From Gammaproteobacteria bacterium (GTDB taxonomy: Bacteria; Pseudomonadota; Gammaproteobacteria; Pseudomonadales; Halieaceae), in assembly GCA_024742415.1 (NCBI GenBank), contig JANSYN010000001.1, forward strand, positions 496,001 to 560,000: 64,000 nt of DNA, given 5' to 3'. Each line of letters opens with the position of its first letter. Position 1 is the stretch's first letter. The translations under genes and the position numbers were made by a program. The notes below the pieces were generated by a model that saw nothing but the letters and a program-made list of their open reading frames with translations, did not search any database and had not been told where the DNA came from. Below, in pieces: positions 41,706 through 50,577 of the stretch.

Positions 41706-42199
41706 GCGCTGCTCGTTGCGGTAACGGGTGGATGGGCCAGAAGTGCGCGTACACAGTTCTTGATGCGTATGCTGGAGGCACTGCGCACGGCGTTGCGCAA
41801 CTGCATGACATTACTCTGTAAAGTGGCGGCAATGCTGGCGGGTAACTCGGAGGCAGCCGCGCTGTCTGGGGTGTCGTCGCGCGCCGCGTTGCCTTCGTCG
41901 TCACCGGCGCAGTAGGCCATCGCCGTCAGCAGCAGGAAGCTGTGGCGTGTCAGTACCGCCTGGTCCAGTGCCTCGCGACCGATCACGTCATCAAAGGTCA
42001 GGTAGCCCTGCTCAGACAGCCAGACCATGGCGCTGAAGCAGGCATTGAACCTTGGGTTATGCAGGCCAAACTCATCCGGTTCATCGGGGCCGCTGATGTC
42101 TTCAACGTACAGGATCGTTTTCGTCGGAAAGGTGCCATACAGATGCAGCAGGGTTTTTGCCACATCGCGGTAAAAGTCTTCAATATGCAGGTCGGCCAT
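41702..42199 (-). CDS. Conserved hypothetical protein
   Basis: The 165-residue acidic protein starts MADLHIEDFYRDVAKTLLHLYGTFP. The N-terminal 90 residues look like a compact helical domain with hydrophobic spacing (RFNACFSAMVWLSEQGYLTFDDVIG). A low-complexity Asp/Ser/Ala linker and a helical tail follow. I recognise no named family. It is transcribed divergently from msrB across 78 bp. Confidence 0.6.
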   Translation of the reverse strand: MADLHIEDFYRDVAKTLLHLYGTFPTKTILYVEDISGPDEPDEFGLHNPRFNACFSAMVWLSEQGYLTFDDVIGREALDQAVLTRHSFLLLTAMAYCAGDDEGNAARDDTPDSAAASELPASIAATLQSNVMQLRNAVRSASSIRIKNCVRALLAHPPVTATSSA

Positions 42200-42277
42200 G
42201 ATTGCCGCGGGCCCGTGGTATGAACTATGCCGCTAGTGTACGCTATGGCTTTTGGTCGATCTAGCGGAGCCCCGGGC

Positions 42278-42661
42278 ATGCACGATGACGCACAATGGAA
42301 AGACAAACTGAGCGCCGAGGAATTTCACGTTTGCCGTGAGAAAGGCACAGAGCGCGCGTTCACCGGCGAGTACTGGGACAGCAAGGAAAAGGGCATGTAC
42401 AACTGCCGTTGCTGCGGCGAGCCGCTGTTTTCCTCGGACACAAAATACGATTCCGGCAGCGGTTGGCCCAGCTTCTACCAACCGGTGAATGCGGAGCACG
42501 TGGAAGAGGAGCGCGACACCAGCCATGGCATGATTCGTACGGAAGTCATGTGCAAGAAGTGCGGCTCGCACCTTGGGCATGTGTTTGAAGACGGGCCAGC
42601 GCCGACGGGCTTGCGCTACTGTATTAACAGCTTGTCACTCAAGCTGGAGAAGGAAGCATAA
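42278..42661 (+). CDS. msrB: Peptide-methionine (R)-S-oxide reductase
   Basis: The product is 127 residues from the ATG at 42278 (GGAG 9 bp upstream); the frame opens at 42227. It has both zinc-binding pairs (CRCCGE, CKKCGSH), the substrate segment [10 protein letters not shown] and the catalytic Cys in GLRYCINS. It reduces methionine-R-sulfoxide in proteins. A second resolving Cys is not obvious. Confidence 0.94.
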   Translation: MHDDAQWKDKLSAEEFHVCREKGTERAFTGEYWDSKEKGMYNCRCCGEPLFSSDTKYDSGSGWPSFYQPVNAEHVEEERDTSHGMIRTEVMCKKCGSHLGHVFEDGPAPTGLRYCINSLSLKLEKEA

Positions 42662-42670
42662 ACAACAAGT

Positions 42671-42693
42671 AATAGAAATGGCTGGATAAGCCA
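42671..42693 (-). terminator. Possible terminator after tRNA-Gly
   Basis: On the minus strand a short stem (tggct / agcca, 5-nt loop) is followed by tttctatt, 10 bp beyond the tRNA end. Confidence 0.45.
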
Positions 42694-42702
42694 GAAGACA
42701 AC

Positions 42703-42778
42703 TGGAGCGGGAAACCGGGTTCGAACCGGCGACCTCAACCTTGGCAAGGTTGCGCTCTACCAACTGAGCTATTCCCGC
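42703..42778 (-). tRNA. tRNA-Gly (anticodon GCC)
   Basis: A 76-nt cloverleaf with encoded CCA. Acceptor gcgggaa pairs with ttcccgc, the anticodon loop is CTTGCCA with GCC, and it is highly similar to E. coli tRNA-Gly(GCC). It lies 233 bp downstream of tRNA-Glu on the same strand. Confidence 0.97.
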
Positions 42779-42930
42779 TGTACCTATCATCTGAACGACG
42801 AGCCGCCAAAAGGCGCGGGCTGTGTGGTTCAAATCTTCAGGGTGAGGTGTCACCCGCTGACCCTGGCCATTGTTGATAACGCCGCATTGGCATTACCGCA
42901 GTGCTGTTACCACATTGGCATTATCGCAAC

Positions 42931-42975
42931 GGGGCTGTCCGCACAGGGACTGTCCACACAGGGACTGTCCACAAT
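42931..42975. repeat. Three 15-bp tandem repeats between tRNA-Glu and tRNA-Gly
   Basis: Units ggggctgtccgcaca, gggactgtccacaca and gggactgtccacaat follow each other without gaps. They lie in the spacer between two minus-strand tRNA genes and are not in a credible coding frame. Confidence 0.85.
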
Positions 42976-42989
42976 CGCACCATCGCGTG

Positions 42990-43007
42990 TTACCACCGCC
43001 GTGGTAA
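42990..43007. other. Perfect hairpin next to the tRNA-Glu 3' end
   Basis: ttaccac and gtggtaa form a 7-bp stem with a 4-nt loop, 4 bp from the 3' end of the minus-strand tRNA-Glu. On that strand the T-run precedes the hairpin rather than following it, so it is not a normal terminator; a processing signal is possible. Confidence 0.4.
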
Positions 43008-43011
43008 AAAA

Positions 43012-43087
43012 TGGCGTCCCCTAGGGGGTTCGAACCCCTGTTACCGCCGTGAAAGGGCAGTGTCCTAGGCCACTAGACGAAGGGGAC
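43012..43087 (-). tRNA. tRNA-Glu (anticodon TTC), copy 2
   Basis: A 76-nt tRNA with CCA, identical to the copy at 13987-14062 but on the opposite strand. Anticodon TTC. Confidence 0.97.
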
Positions 43088-43171
43088 GCAGCGCTCTCTT
43101 TCAAGAGGCGCGCATTGTAGGAATACCGCGCCGGTGCGTCAACCCCCAAGGCTTGAGTTTTACAGCAACTT

Positions 43172-43555
43172 TTACTGTAAGTTCAGCAGCTTAGCGCGAG
43201 CCTCGGCGATGTCGAAGACGTCGCCCTGTGCCGCAGCGGTAAGTCTTGCCTCTTCCAGTGCCTGAAAGCGGTTGATTTCTTCATCGGGCATGAAGTGTAG
43301 GCAATCACCGCCAAAAAACCACAGCAGCTGCCGTGGCAGCAGGGGAGCGATTTCAGGATAGGTGGTAAACAGGCGTTGCACCAGCGGCGGGCCGTCTATG
43401 TACTGGTCCTGACTGTCTTTGGCCAGTTGGTCGAAGGCCTGTACCAGCGCTCGCAGTGGGTCGTCCTCTGGCAGTGTGCTCGTGCGTGCCTGCAATGCGT
43501 TGACGAAGTCTGCCAGGAGCGCCTGGCAGTGCTGCAGGTATTGTTCATCAGTCAT
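43172..43555 (-). CDS. PA2817-like conserved protein
   Basis: The 127-residue acidic protein is probably all helical. Conserved-looking blocks are LLPRQLLWFFGGDCLHFMPDEEI and the N-terminal TDEQYLQHCQALL. It resembles the small Pseudomonas PA2817 family found near similar ABC-exporter genes. It is divergent from the ABC transporter across 72 bp. Function is unknown; the family name is from memory and moderately sure. Confidence 0.6.
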   Translation of the reverse strand: MTDEQYLQHCQALLADFVNALQARTSTLPEDDPLRALVQAFDQLAKDSQDQYIDGPPLVQRLFTTYPEIAPLLPRQLLWFFGGDCLHFMPDEEINRFQALEEARLTAAAQGDVFDIAEARAKLLNLQ

Positions 43556-43627
43556 AGGCAGTCGTGCAGTCGGACAATTCCGAGTACAATACGGCGGCTT
43601 CTGCCACCCGTTGTTGCAAATGATTCA

Positions 43628-44545
43628 ATGATACCAGCTCTCCAGATCGAAAACCTGTGCAAAGTCTACGCTGATGGTTTTGCGGCGCTCAAGGGCATCA
43701 GCCTGCAGGTAGAGCAGGGCGATTTTTTTGCGCTGCTTGGGCCCAACGGTGCGGGCAAGTCGACCACCATTGGCATTATCTGTTCGTTAGTCGCCAAGAC
43801 ACAGGGCAGCTTGTCGGTCTTTGGGGTGAATATCGATGAAGATTTCCCCGCTGCCAAGAAGTTTATCGGTGTGGTGCCCCAGGAGTTCAACTTCAACCAG
43901 TTTGAGAAGGGTATCGATATTGTCGTGAACCAGGCAGGTTATTACGGTCTGCCGCGAGAGCTGGCAAAAGAGCGCGCCGAGAAGTATCTCAAGGCGCTGG
44001 GTCTGTGGGACAAGCGCGAAATACCCTCGCGCATGCTTTCGGGTGGCATGAAACGACGCTTGATGATTGCGCGGGCACTGGTGCACGAACCCAGGCTGCT
44101 CATCCTCGATGAGCCGACTGCCGGCGTAGACATCGAAATGCGGCGGTCAATGTGGGATTTCCTGAAAAAGATTAATGCCGCTGGCACTACCATTATTCTG
44201 ACAACCCATTACCTGGAAGAAGCAGAGGCGCTGTGTCGCAATATTGCCATTATCAATCACGGTGAAATTGTTGAGAACACCTCGGTGCGCGCGCTGCTGA
44301 GTCAACTGCATAGAGAGGTGTTTATTTTCGATAGCAGCAATGCACTGCCACAGGACGTTGTGATCGCCGGCTTTGCAGTACAACGGATAGACGACCACAC
44401 CCTGGAGGTCGCCGTTGAGAAAGGCCAGCACATCAACGAGGTATTTGCTGCCCTGAATACGCTGGGTGTGCAGGTGGCGAGCATGCGCAACAAAGCTAAC
44501 CGCCTTGAGGAAATGTTTGTGAATCTTGTAGAGGGGGGGGCATGA
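43628..44545 (+). CDS. ABC transporter ATP-binding protein (YadG-like)
   Basis: The 305-residue ATPase runs from the ATG at 43628; the frame opens further upstream inside the divergent gene. It has Walker A GPNGAGKSTT, Q-loop VVPQEFNF, signature MLSGGMKRRL, Walker B LLILDEPTAGVD and switch His ILTTHYLEEAE. The DrrA-like C-terminal domain follows. It is coupled to the permease gene by ATGA overlap. The pair matches YadG/YadH, an ABC-2 exporter of unknown substrate. Confidence 0.9.
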   Translation: MIPALQIENLCKVYADGFAALKGISLQVEQGDFFALLGPNGAGKSTTIGIICSLVAKTQGSLSVFGVNIDEDFPAAKKFIGVVPQEFNFNQFEKGIDIVVNQAGYYGLPRELAKERAEKYLKALGLWDKREIPSRMLSGGMKRRLMIARALVHEPRLLILDEPTAGVDIEMRRSMWDFLKKINAAGTTIILTTHYLEEAEALCRNIAIINHGEIVENTSVRALLSQLHREVFIFDSSNALPQDVVIAGFAVQRIDDHTLEVAVEKGQHINEVFAALNTLGVQVASMRNKANRLEEMFVNLVEGGA

Positions 44546-45315
44546 GTCTGGCCGAGCAGTACATAGCCTTTATGACAATTGTGCGCAAAGAGATCAAGCG
44601 CTACCTGCGCATCTGGACGCAAACCCTGTTGCCCTCTGCGATTACCATGTCACTGTATTTTGTGATCTTCGGGACGCTTATTGGCTCGCGCATTGGCGAG
44701 ATGGGCGGTTTCTCCTACATGCAGTTCGTGGTGCCTGGCTTGATCATGATGGCGATTGTTACCAACTCCTATTCCAATGTGGTGTCGTCTTTCTTCGGCT
44801 CGAAGTTCAACAACAGTGTTGAGGAGTTATTGGTCTCGCCCGTGCCCAACTATGTCATTTTGATGGGCTACGTTACCGGTGGGGTAACGCGCGGCCTGTT
44901 CGTGGCGATCGTCGTCACGCTGGTCTCGCTGTTCTTTACCGAACTGCATATTCACAGCTATCTTGTTGTCGTGGTGATCGTGCTCATGACGTCGGTATTG
45001 TTTGCACTGGCCGGCTTTATCAATGCGGTGTACGCCAACAGCTTTGACGATATTTCAATTGTGCCCACGTTTGTGCTGACGCCGCTGATTTACCTCGGCG
45101 GCGTTTTTTACTCCATGGATTTGCTGCCCGAGTTCTGGGCGAACGTCTCCAGGCTGAATCCGCTGGTGTACGTGGTGAATGCGTTTCGCTACGGCATGCT
45201 GGGTGTCTCTGATGTGAGCCTCACGGTGTCTTTCGCCATGATCGCGTTTTTTACCGTGGTCGCGTTTAGCTACAGCATGCACTTGCTCAATACGGGCAAG
45301 CGCCTGAGGCAGTAG
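44542..45315 (+). CDS. ABC-2 type exporter permease (YadH-like)
   Basis: The 257-residue protein has six membrane segments. Its conserved ABC-2 segment includes GGVFYSMDLLPEFWANVSRLNPLVYVVNAFRYG-type sequence near residues 190-220. It pairs with the ATPase encoded immediately upstream. Export of a lipid, drug or polysaccharide is the family pattern; the substrate is not visible. Confidence 0.9.
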   Translation: MSLAEQYIAFMTIVRKEIKRYLRIWTQTLLPSAITMSLYFVIFGTLIGSRIGEMGGFSYMQFVVPGLIMMAIVTNSYSNVVSSFFGSKFNNSVEELLVSPVPNYVILMGYVTGGVTRGLFVAIVVTLVSLFFTELHIHSYLVVVVIVLMTSVLFALAGFINAVYANSFDDISIVPTFVLTPLIYLGGVFYSMDLLPEFWANVSRLNPLVYVVNAFRYGMLGVSDVSLTVSFAMIAFFTVVAFSYSMHLLNTGKRLRQ

Positions 45316-45319
45316 CCCG

Positions 45320-46138
45320 GTGTCCAGCGAATATTCCGATCTGCTGCTGGGTAAGGACGTTGCGCCCGCAGAAGGCTATGCGCCCCACCTCCTTACACCA
45401 ATTGCGCGTGAACCTGGGCGCCGCGATCTCGATGCATCGATTCTTGCGCAGTGCAGTGGTGTTGATGTGTGGCACGCCTACGAATTGTCCTGGCTGGCCA
45501 GCGGTGTGCCGCAGGTCAGTGTTGGGCAGCTTTGCGTGCCGGCCGATTCTCCCAACATGGTGGAGTCAAAGTCACTGAAGCTGTATTTCAATTCGTTGAA
45601 CAGTTCTCACTTTGCCAGTCCTGAGGCCTTCTGCGCGCTGGTAGAGCGAGACCTGTCGCAGGTAGCGGGCGCTCCGGTGGGGCTGTCGCTAATGGATGTG
45701 GACATGGCCCCGGTCAACAGCGCGGGTGCAACAGCGCTGTGCCTGGACCGTCTACAGCCGACACCCATTCCGCAGTCCCCCGATGCATCCCTGCTCAGGC
45801 TGACCGGGGCTATTGCCCACAACCAGTGTGTCTATAGCCATTTAATGCGCTCCCTGTGCCCGGTTACCGGCCAGCCGGACTGGGCAACGCTCTGGCTGCG
45901 CTACAGCGGCCCTGAAATCGACCCCGCATCGCTGCTAGCGTACGTGTTGGGCTTTCGCGAGCATCAGGAGTTTCACGAGCAGTGCATCGAGCGCATATTT
46001 TGCGATGTTTACAGGGCCTGCTCACCGACACAGCTGGAAGTGCAAGGCTCTTACCTGCGCCGAGGGGGACTCGATATCAACCCCTATCGCAGCACGCGGC
46101 CGACAGGCCAGCCATGGCCGCGAATGGCGCGTCAGTGA
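45320..46138 (+). CDS. queF: NADPH-dependent 7-cyano-7-deazaguanine reductase QueF
   Basis: The 272-residue protein is the long two-domain form, with a GTG start 4 bp after the permease. It has the N-terminal SDLLLGKDVAPAEGYAPHLL, the substrate-binding motif VESKSLKLYFNS, the catalytic Cys in MRSLCPVTGQPDWATLWLRY and the Glu-His region REHQEFHEQC. It reduces preQ0 to preQ1 in queuosine synthesis. Confidence 0.93.
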   Translation: MSSEYSDLLLGKDVAPAEGYAPHLLTPIAREPGRRDLDASILAQCSGVDVWHAYELSWLASGVPQVSVGQLCVPADSPNMVESKSLKLYFNSLNSSHFASPEAFCALVERDLSQVAGAPVGLSLMDVDMAPVNSAGATALCLDRLQPTPIPQSPDASLLRLTGAIAHNQCVYSHLMRSLCPVTGQPDWATLWLRYSGPEIDPASLLAYVLGFREHQEFHEQCIERIFCDVYRACSPTQLEVQGSYLRRGGLDINPYRSTRPTGQPWPRMARQ

Positions 46139-46247
46139 CCTGCCGTGGCGTTCCAGGGGATGCAAAAGGGCGTCGCACGACGCCCGGCTAGCCTGCGCGA
46201 TGGGCGTGGCATGAACTAAGCCTTATGATATGATGCGCGCGCTCAAC

Positions 46248-46335
46248 GGTGAGGTGGCCGAGTGGTCGAAGGCGCACGCCTGGAAAGTGTGTGTACGGCA
46301 ACGTACCGAGGGTTCGAATCCCTCCCTCACCGCCA
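46248..46335 (+). tRNA. tRNA-Ser (anticodon GGA)
   Basis: An 88-nt class II tRNA with encoded CCA. Acceptor ggtgagg pairs with cctcacc, anticodon GGA is in CTGGAAA, and the variable arm is gtgtacggcaacgtac. It closely matches E. coli tRNA-Ser(GGA). It marks the border between housekeeping and accessory genes. Confidence 0.96.
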
Positions 46336-46829
46336 AAGTATTGGTAAACATAAGTTAAGAAACAAGAGTCCCCAGAGAAATCCCACTCCCTCCCTCAGAG
46401 CAACTGGCGATCATTCGGTGGTGGTAGCCCCGAACCGCCGATACATTGAGTTCAGCCTCCCCTCAGAAACCTCCCGATGCACCATCACGGCATTACTGTA
46501 TGGGGAAACGGAAGGCGTAAACTGACGGGGCATGAAACGAACTGCAATGCGTTCAAACGGGGTAGGACGGTTTGCCTGGCGCTTACTGGGCTTGCCCACT
46601 GGGGCCCGCTATGGGCTGCGGGAAGGGTTGCAGCTTATAGGGCCGTATCAGGTAGCTGGCGCCTTCTGCGTAAACATGCCCTACAAAACCCCTTGCTTAG
46701 AAAATCACGCCGCGAACCTGGCTCTCCAAGTAATATGGTCTAAACTATTTTGGTCAAAGATTGCTTCGCGCACCAGTTACCAGCTCTATTAGGTCGAAGC
46801 AAGACAATAACAGGAGTTGTAACACTACC
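46336..46829. other. Gene-poor stretch after tRNA-Ser
   Basis: About 490 bp. Short frames on both strands lack ribosome sites and recognisable domains. An imperfect 8-bp inverted repeat (46415-46422 with 46434-46441) is the main structure. No integrase or clear repeat of the tRNA 3' end is seen here. It includes the leader of the following gene. Confidence 0.4.
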
Positions 46830-49469
46830 ATGCACCTGCCCATTACTCGCTTGACCAGCCGCGCAGTCTCTCTTACGGCACCGTTTATCCTGGGTGGCAC
46901 ACTGGCTATGCCGGCGAAGGCCGCAGAATGGCCGACCAACGGCGGGACGATTGAAAACACGCGGCATGCCGGAGCCGAAACCAAGATAGACAAGAACAAT
47001 GTACACAAGCTCGGTGTCAAGTGGGAGCACTTGACAGTTCCCGACCTCACCAGTGGTAACCCTGCGGGAAATGCGAACTACGGAAGCATCTCCACCAATC
47101 CCGCGGTGGTGGAAGACGATGTCTTCTTCACCGATTGGAGTGGACACATTACGTCCCTGGACAAGGAAAGTGGCAGCGTCAACTGGCAGAAGAACTTTCT
47201 GAGCGATATCTCCGCACCGGGTTTTTCGATGAATTACTCGCGCAATACCCCCGCCGTGGCAGGTGATACCGTTCTGGTGGGTGGCACGTTTTACATCACC
47301 GCCCCACACTGCAATGTTAATGATGCACTAGGTCGAACAGCCTTTCCCGCTGCAGCATTCTATGAGGATCCGGCAACGTTTACGTTTTCATGTCATCGAG
47401 GTGATGGCGCCATTGTTGTAGCATTGGACAAAGCCACCGGCGACGTGCTGTGGCGAGCCAAAGTAAGCGAGCATCCGTCCGCAAAAATTACTGGAAGCAT
47501 CACTGTTCTTGGGCAAACAGCGTACGTCCCGGTGGCGTCCTGGGAAGAAGATTTTAGTCGTGCTTACCCCAATATCTATGACCTCTCTGCCCCTGGTTAT
47601 CCTAATACGCTCACTTTGCTCGAGCCCGAAGACATTGTGATGACAGAGCCATACCCGTGCTGCTCTTTCCGCGGCAAGGTTGTTGCCGTCAATGTCGTAA
47701 CCGGTGCCATAGAATGGGAACACTTCACCGCTATCGGTAATGACCCGGATGATCTGTTATCGCCGTCACTCAAGGCCGCGCTAGGTGATGGCTACTGGGG
47801 CGTATCTACTTACGCCAATACGTTCGGTATCGATACTGCGCGGGACCAGTTGTACTACGCCACTGCACAATCGTATACCGCTCCTGACATTGTTAGAGTC
47901 TGTGAGGTAGCCCGGAGGCAGTTCGCTACGGCGAATCCCAGCCAGTCACATCTGGATCAGCTCTCAGCGCCCAATGATGGGAGAACATTACCTCAAGGCA
48001 TTGGCTCATGTAATGAATTGAATGACGCGTTCAAGACCTATCACAATGCCATCGTTGCACTGGATAAGACCACTGGTCAGGTCAACTGGTCCTTTTTTGC
48101 GCGCCAGTACGATGCCTGGGTTCACTCGTGCGATCCACCTGCCCTGGGCAGTGGTGGCGCGACCTTGCCGTATCTGTTCGCAGACCCCATTGCCAACCTG
48201 GACAATTGTCCCGAGCTGATTGGGCCTGACTATGGCTTTGGCAACCAGCCGATGTTACTTAAGCAAATTGCGATGCCCAATCAAACACTACGTGATCTGG
48301 TGGTTGCCGGTAATAAGGATGGGCGTCTGTTTGCTCTGGATCCTGATAATGGGGCGCTGGTTTGGAAAACAAAGCTCAGCACCGGGGGGATCTATGGCGG
48401 CATGCAATGGGGCTTGTCGTCCGATGGTGAGCGTATTTATGCTCTGACAAATTCAGATCAGACCGCGGGCCGTGATGCCAGCCGCGCTTTCGTGGGTTTG
48501 AGTGATTGGTTGGATATTAATTTTAATAACAACCCTGCTGCACCTGTCGGTTTTCCGGGCTTGCGCGCAGGTTTGGCGCATGAAGAAGATGGTGATCCGG
48601 GTACGCAGCGCGCCGGAGAAGGCCCTCGTCTGCCGGCTTTATCGCCATCGATTGGATTATCCTTCCTGGGTGGCGTAACAGGTGGCGCGGGCTATCCGCA
48701 GCTTTTTCCTGAGTTTGACGCTGCCGGGAATGCCACCGGAGGCCAAAGCAGTCTGGTAACGGGCCCTTATAGCGGGCCCAAAGAAGTAAGAGAGCTGGTT
48801 AATCCTCCCTCTGACGTCTTCAGTGATTGCGTGCACGTATTTGATATCCCAGTAGACACCAGTGTCTCTAACCCCGGTTTATCGACGCAGTGCACGGTAG
48901 GTGTCGCCGGAGGCGGTGCGCAAAAGTTGTATACGACGGCGGGCACGGTTCATGCGGTAGATGCGGCAACCGGCGATATTCTATGGCAGCGCCCGGCAAC
49001 CGACGGTGCATTCGGTGTGCCTGGCGCTTACACAGGCGCAAACGCATCTTCCACAGTATCCAATGGTGTGCTGTATGTTGGGTACGCGGACTCGCGGGGC
49101 ACACTGCTTGCGCTTGATGTACTCACGGGTGAGAAGCTGTTTCAGTTCGCAGCAACGATAGAGGTGGAAAATGGCGTCAAAAAAGCCTCTGGTAGCGTGG
49201 AAGCGGGTCCGACAATTGTGGATGGTGTGATCTATTGGGGAATCGGCGCAGGCACTTCACAGACTCAAGCTACCACGACGTCGCCGATACCGCCTTTTGT
49301 TGGCTCGGTCAACGGGGCCGGAAATCGTCTCTACGCGTTTGAATTGGATAGCGACGGTGATGGGTTTGTAGATTCCCTGGATAACTGTCCGCTGGTGTCG
49401 AATCCCAACCAGGATGATATCGATGGTGATGGTTTAGGCGATTCATGTGACCTGCCACCAGGTTGCTGA
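46830..49469 (+). CDS. Secreted PQQ-type beta-propeller protein with C-terminal calcium-binding (TSP3) repeat
   Basis: The product is 879 residues from the ATG at 46830 (CAGGAG at 46811-46816). It has a signal peptide (about residues 1-31, ending MPAKAAEW). Propeller blades repeat patterns such as VVALDKATGDVLWRA, IVALDKTTGQVNW, FALDPDNGALVWK and VHAVDAATGDILWQR, the quinoprotein dehydrogenase/BamB-like blade. Best resemblance is to polyvinyl-alcohol-dehydrogenase-like quinoproteins, but no haem c motif (CxxCH) is visible. The last 40 residues form a thrombospondin type-3-like repeat (DSDGDGFVDSLDNCP, DIDGDGLGDSCD). Export to periplasm or outside is likely. Whether PQQ binds, and the substrate, are not known. 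Confidence 0.8.
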   Translation: MHLPITRLTSRAVSLTAPFILGGTLAMPAKAAEWPTNGGTIENTRHAGAETKIDKNNVHKLGVKWEHLTVPDLTSGNPAGNANYGSISTNPAVVEDDVFFTDWSGHITSLDKESGSVNWQKNFLSDISAPGFSMNYSRNTPAVAGDTVLVGGTFYITAPHCNVNDALGRTAFPAAAFYEDPATFTFSCHRGDGAIVVALDKATGDVLWRAKVSEHPSAKITGSITVLGQTAYVPVASWEEDFSRAYPNIYDLSAPGYPNTLTLLEPEDIVMTEPYPCCSFRGKVVAVNVVTGAIEWEHFTAIGNDPDDLLSPSLKAALGDGYWGVSTYANTFGIDTARDQLYYATAQSYTAPDIVRVCEVARRQFATANPSQSHLDQLSAPNDGRTLPQGIGSCNELNDAFKTYHNAIVALDKTTGQVNWSFFARQYDAWVHSCDPPALGSGGATLPYLFADPIANLDNCPELIGPDYGFGNQPMLLKQIAMPNQTLRDLVVAGNKDGRLFALDPDNGALVWKTKLSTGGIYGGMQWGLSSDGERIYALTNSDQTAGRDASRAFVGLSDWLDINFNNNPAAPVGFPGLRAGLAHEEDGDPGTQRAGEGPRLPALSPSIGLSFLGGVTGGAGYPQLFPEFDAAGNATGGQSSLVTGPYSGPKEVRELVNPPSDVFSDCVHVFDIPVDTSVSNPGLSTQCTVGVAGGGAQKLYTTAGTVHAVDAATGDILWQRPATDGAFGVPGAYTGANASSTVSNGVLYVGYADSRGTLLALDVLTGEKLFQFAATIEVENGVKKASGSVEAGPTIVDGVIYWGIGAGTSQTQATTTSPIPPFVGSVNGAGNRLYAFELDSDGDGFVDSLDNCPLVSNPNQDDIDGDGLGDSCDLPPGC

Positions 49470-49550
49470 TCGCACGCCGTCTGACTTCATAGTGACGGGC
49501 GCTTCGAATTGTTTAGCTTTTACCCAAAAACCGGCATGAGAACTACTAAA

Positions 49551-50243
49551 ATGAAACTGTGGGAAATGTCTGTCAAAATCAATACGCTACTGGCCACCGC
49601 GGCTGCGATCGTAAGCCTGCATAGCGGTGATGTTATTGCCGCCTCTATCACCGATACGGTTGTAGTGGACGACACGGAGTGGGCCCAGATAAGCCTTTTT
49701 ACCAATCTCTCATGGAACGATGTTAATGCGGTATGTCCTTCAGGCGTCTGCGCTGGCGGAACACTTAATGGCTACGCCATGAGCGGATGGACATGGGCAA
49801 ATGTGTCTCAGGCAAATGCCTTACTGAATGATTTTATTGGTAGCGATTTGCTGGGCCCAGGACCAGATTCGATCGCACAGGTTGATAGTGTATGGGGCCC
49901 TGCAGCCTTTGACGCCGGCTTTAACCCTACCGAGGCTTTGCCAGTGGGCGAGGGCACTTACAGAGGTATTTATGCCTGGACCAGCGACATAGCGACAACG
50001 GGGTGCAGCGACTGCGGACAAAATGTTTTTATACAAGATCTTCCGGCTGGAAACCCGACCGTTGACAGAATGGGCTCTACGGGGAGTGTATCGTTCGGGA
50101 ATTCACTGTCGACATTGGGAGCGCTCTTCTTTCGATCCAACGTGTCAACGGTACCGAGCCCTGGTACCTTCGCGTTGGTGCTGCTAGGAATTGCTGGTCT
50201 AGCGTTTAGGTGTAGACCGACGAAAAGTCCCAGTCATCGATAG
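49551..50243 (+). CDS. Secreted protein with PEP-CTERM-like C-terminal anchor
   Basis: The product is about 230 residues; ATGs at 49536, 49551 and 49566 are all possible and none has a clear ribosome site. It has a signal peptide (NTLLATAAAIVSLHSGDVIAA) and a beta-rich middle with Cys pairs (CPSGVCAGG, CSDCGQ). The tripartite C-terminus consists of VPSPGT, a hydrophobic helix (FALVLLGIAGLAF) and a basic tail. This is the layout of exosortase-sorted PEP-CTERM proteins, although the usual VPEPAT reads VPSPGT. The middle domain is unrecognised. It follows the propeller gene by about 80 bp and may be expressed with it. Confidence 0.7.
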   Translation: MKLWEMSVKINTLLATAAAIVSLHSGDVIAASITDTVVVDDTEWAQISLFTNLSWNDVNAVCPSGVCAGGTLNGYAMSGWTWANVSQANALLNDFIGSDLLGPGPDSIAQVDSVWGPAAFDAGFNPTEALPVGEGTYRGIYAWTSDIATTGCSDCGQNVFIQDLPAGNPTVDRMGSTGSVSFGNSLSTLGALFFRSNVSTVPSPGTFALVLLGIAGLAFRCRPTKSPSHR

Positions 50244-50577
50244 CGTATTGCCAAGCAGATAGCCCAGGATTGCTATAAACCGTTCGTCATATCTCCAATG
50301 GACATAGATTGCCGTCGATTATCATTTTCCACGTAGTCTGTCTCTGCACTTCAATCTCAACCAATTCCACGTCGAGAATCCTATGGCCATCGCTCAATGA
50401 GTGGGCTTGCATTACACAGAACGCAATTAATCCCTTTGGCCGTGGCCTATAGCTAATAGGGTGCGCCCAACGAGCGCGTAATAGTTTTTGCGCGAGTTGA
50501 CTACAACTACTGTTAAGGTAGACCGCGCTGGAGTAAGAGCAGCGCACCTGCTAGGCCTGTCCACCAGGCCCATTATG
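50244..50577. other. Intergenic stretch after the PEP-CTERM-like gene
   Basis: About 330 bp between convergent genes. A hairpin (ggcctg / ccaggcc) near 50553-50570 lies just past the minus-strand stop but has no T-run. An 86-codon minus-strand frame (50287-50547) has no start signal or recognisable domain. Confidence 0.35.

Noticed and set aside
42931-42975. CRISPR array
   Set aside because: Units are directly adjacent without spacers; this is a simple tandem repeat. No cas genes are present.
46411-46599. 62-codon minus-strand frame after tRNA-Ser
   Set aside because: Considered as a transposase or integrase remnant, but no motif of either is visible and the frame overlaps other short frames equally well.
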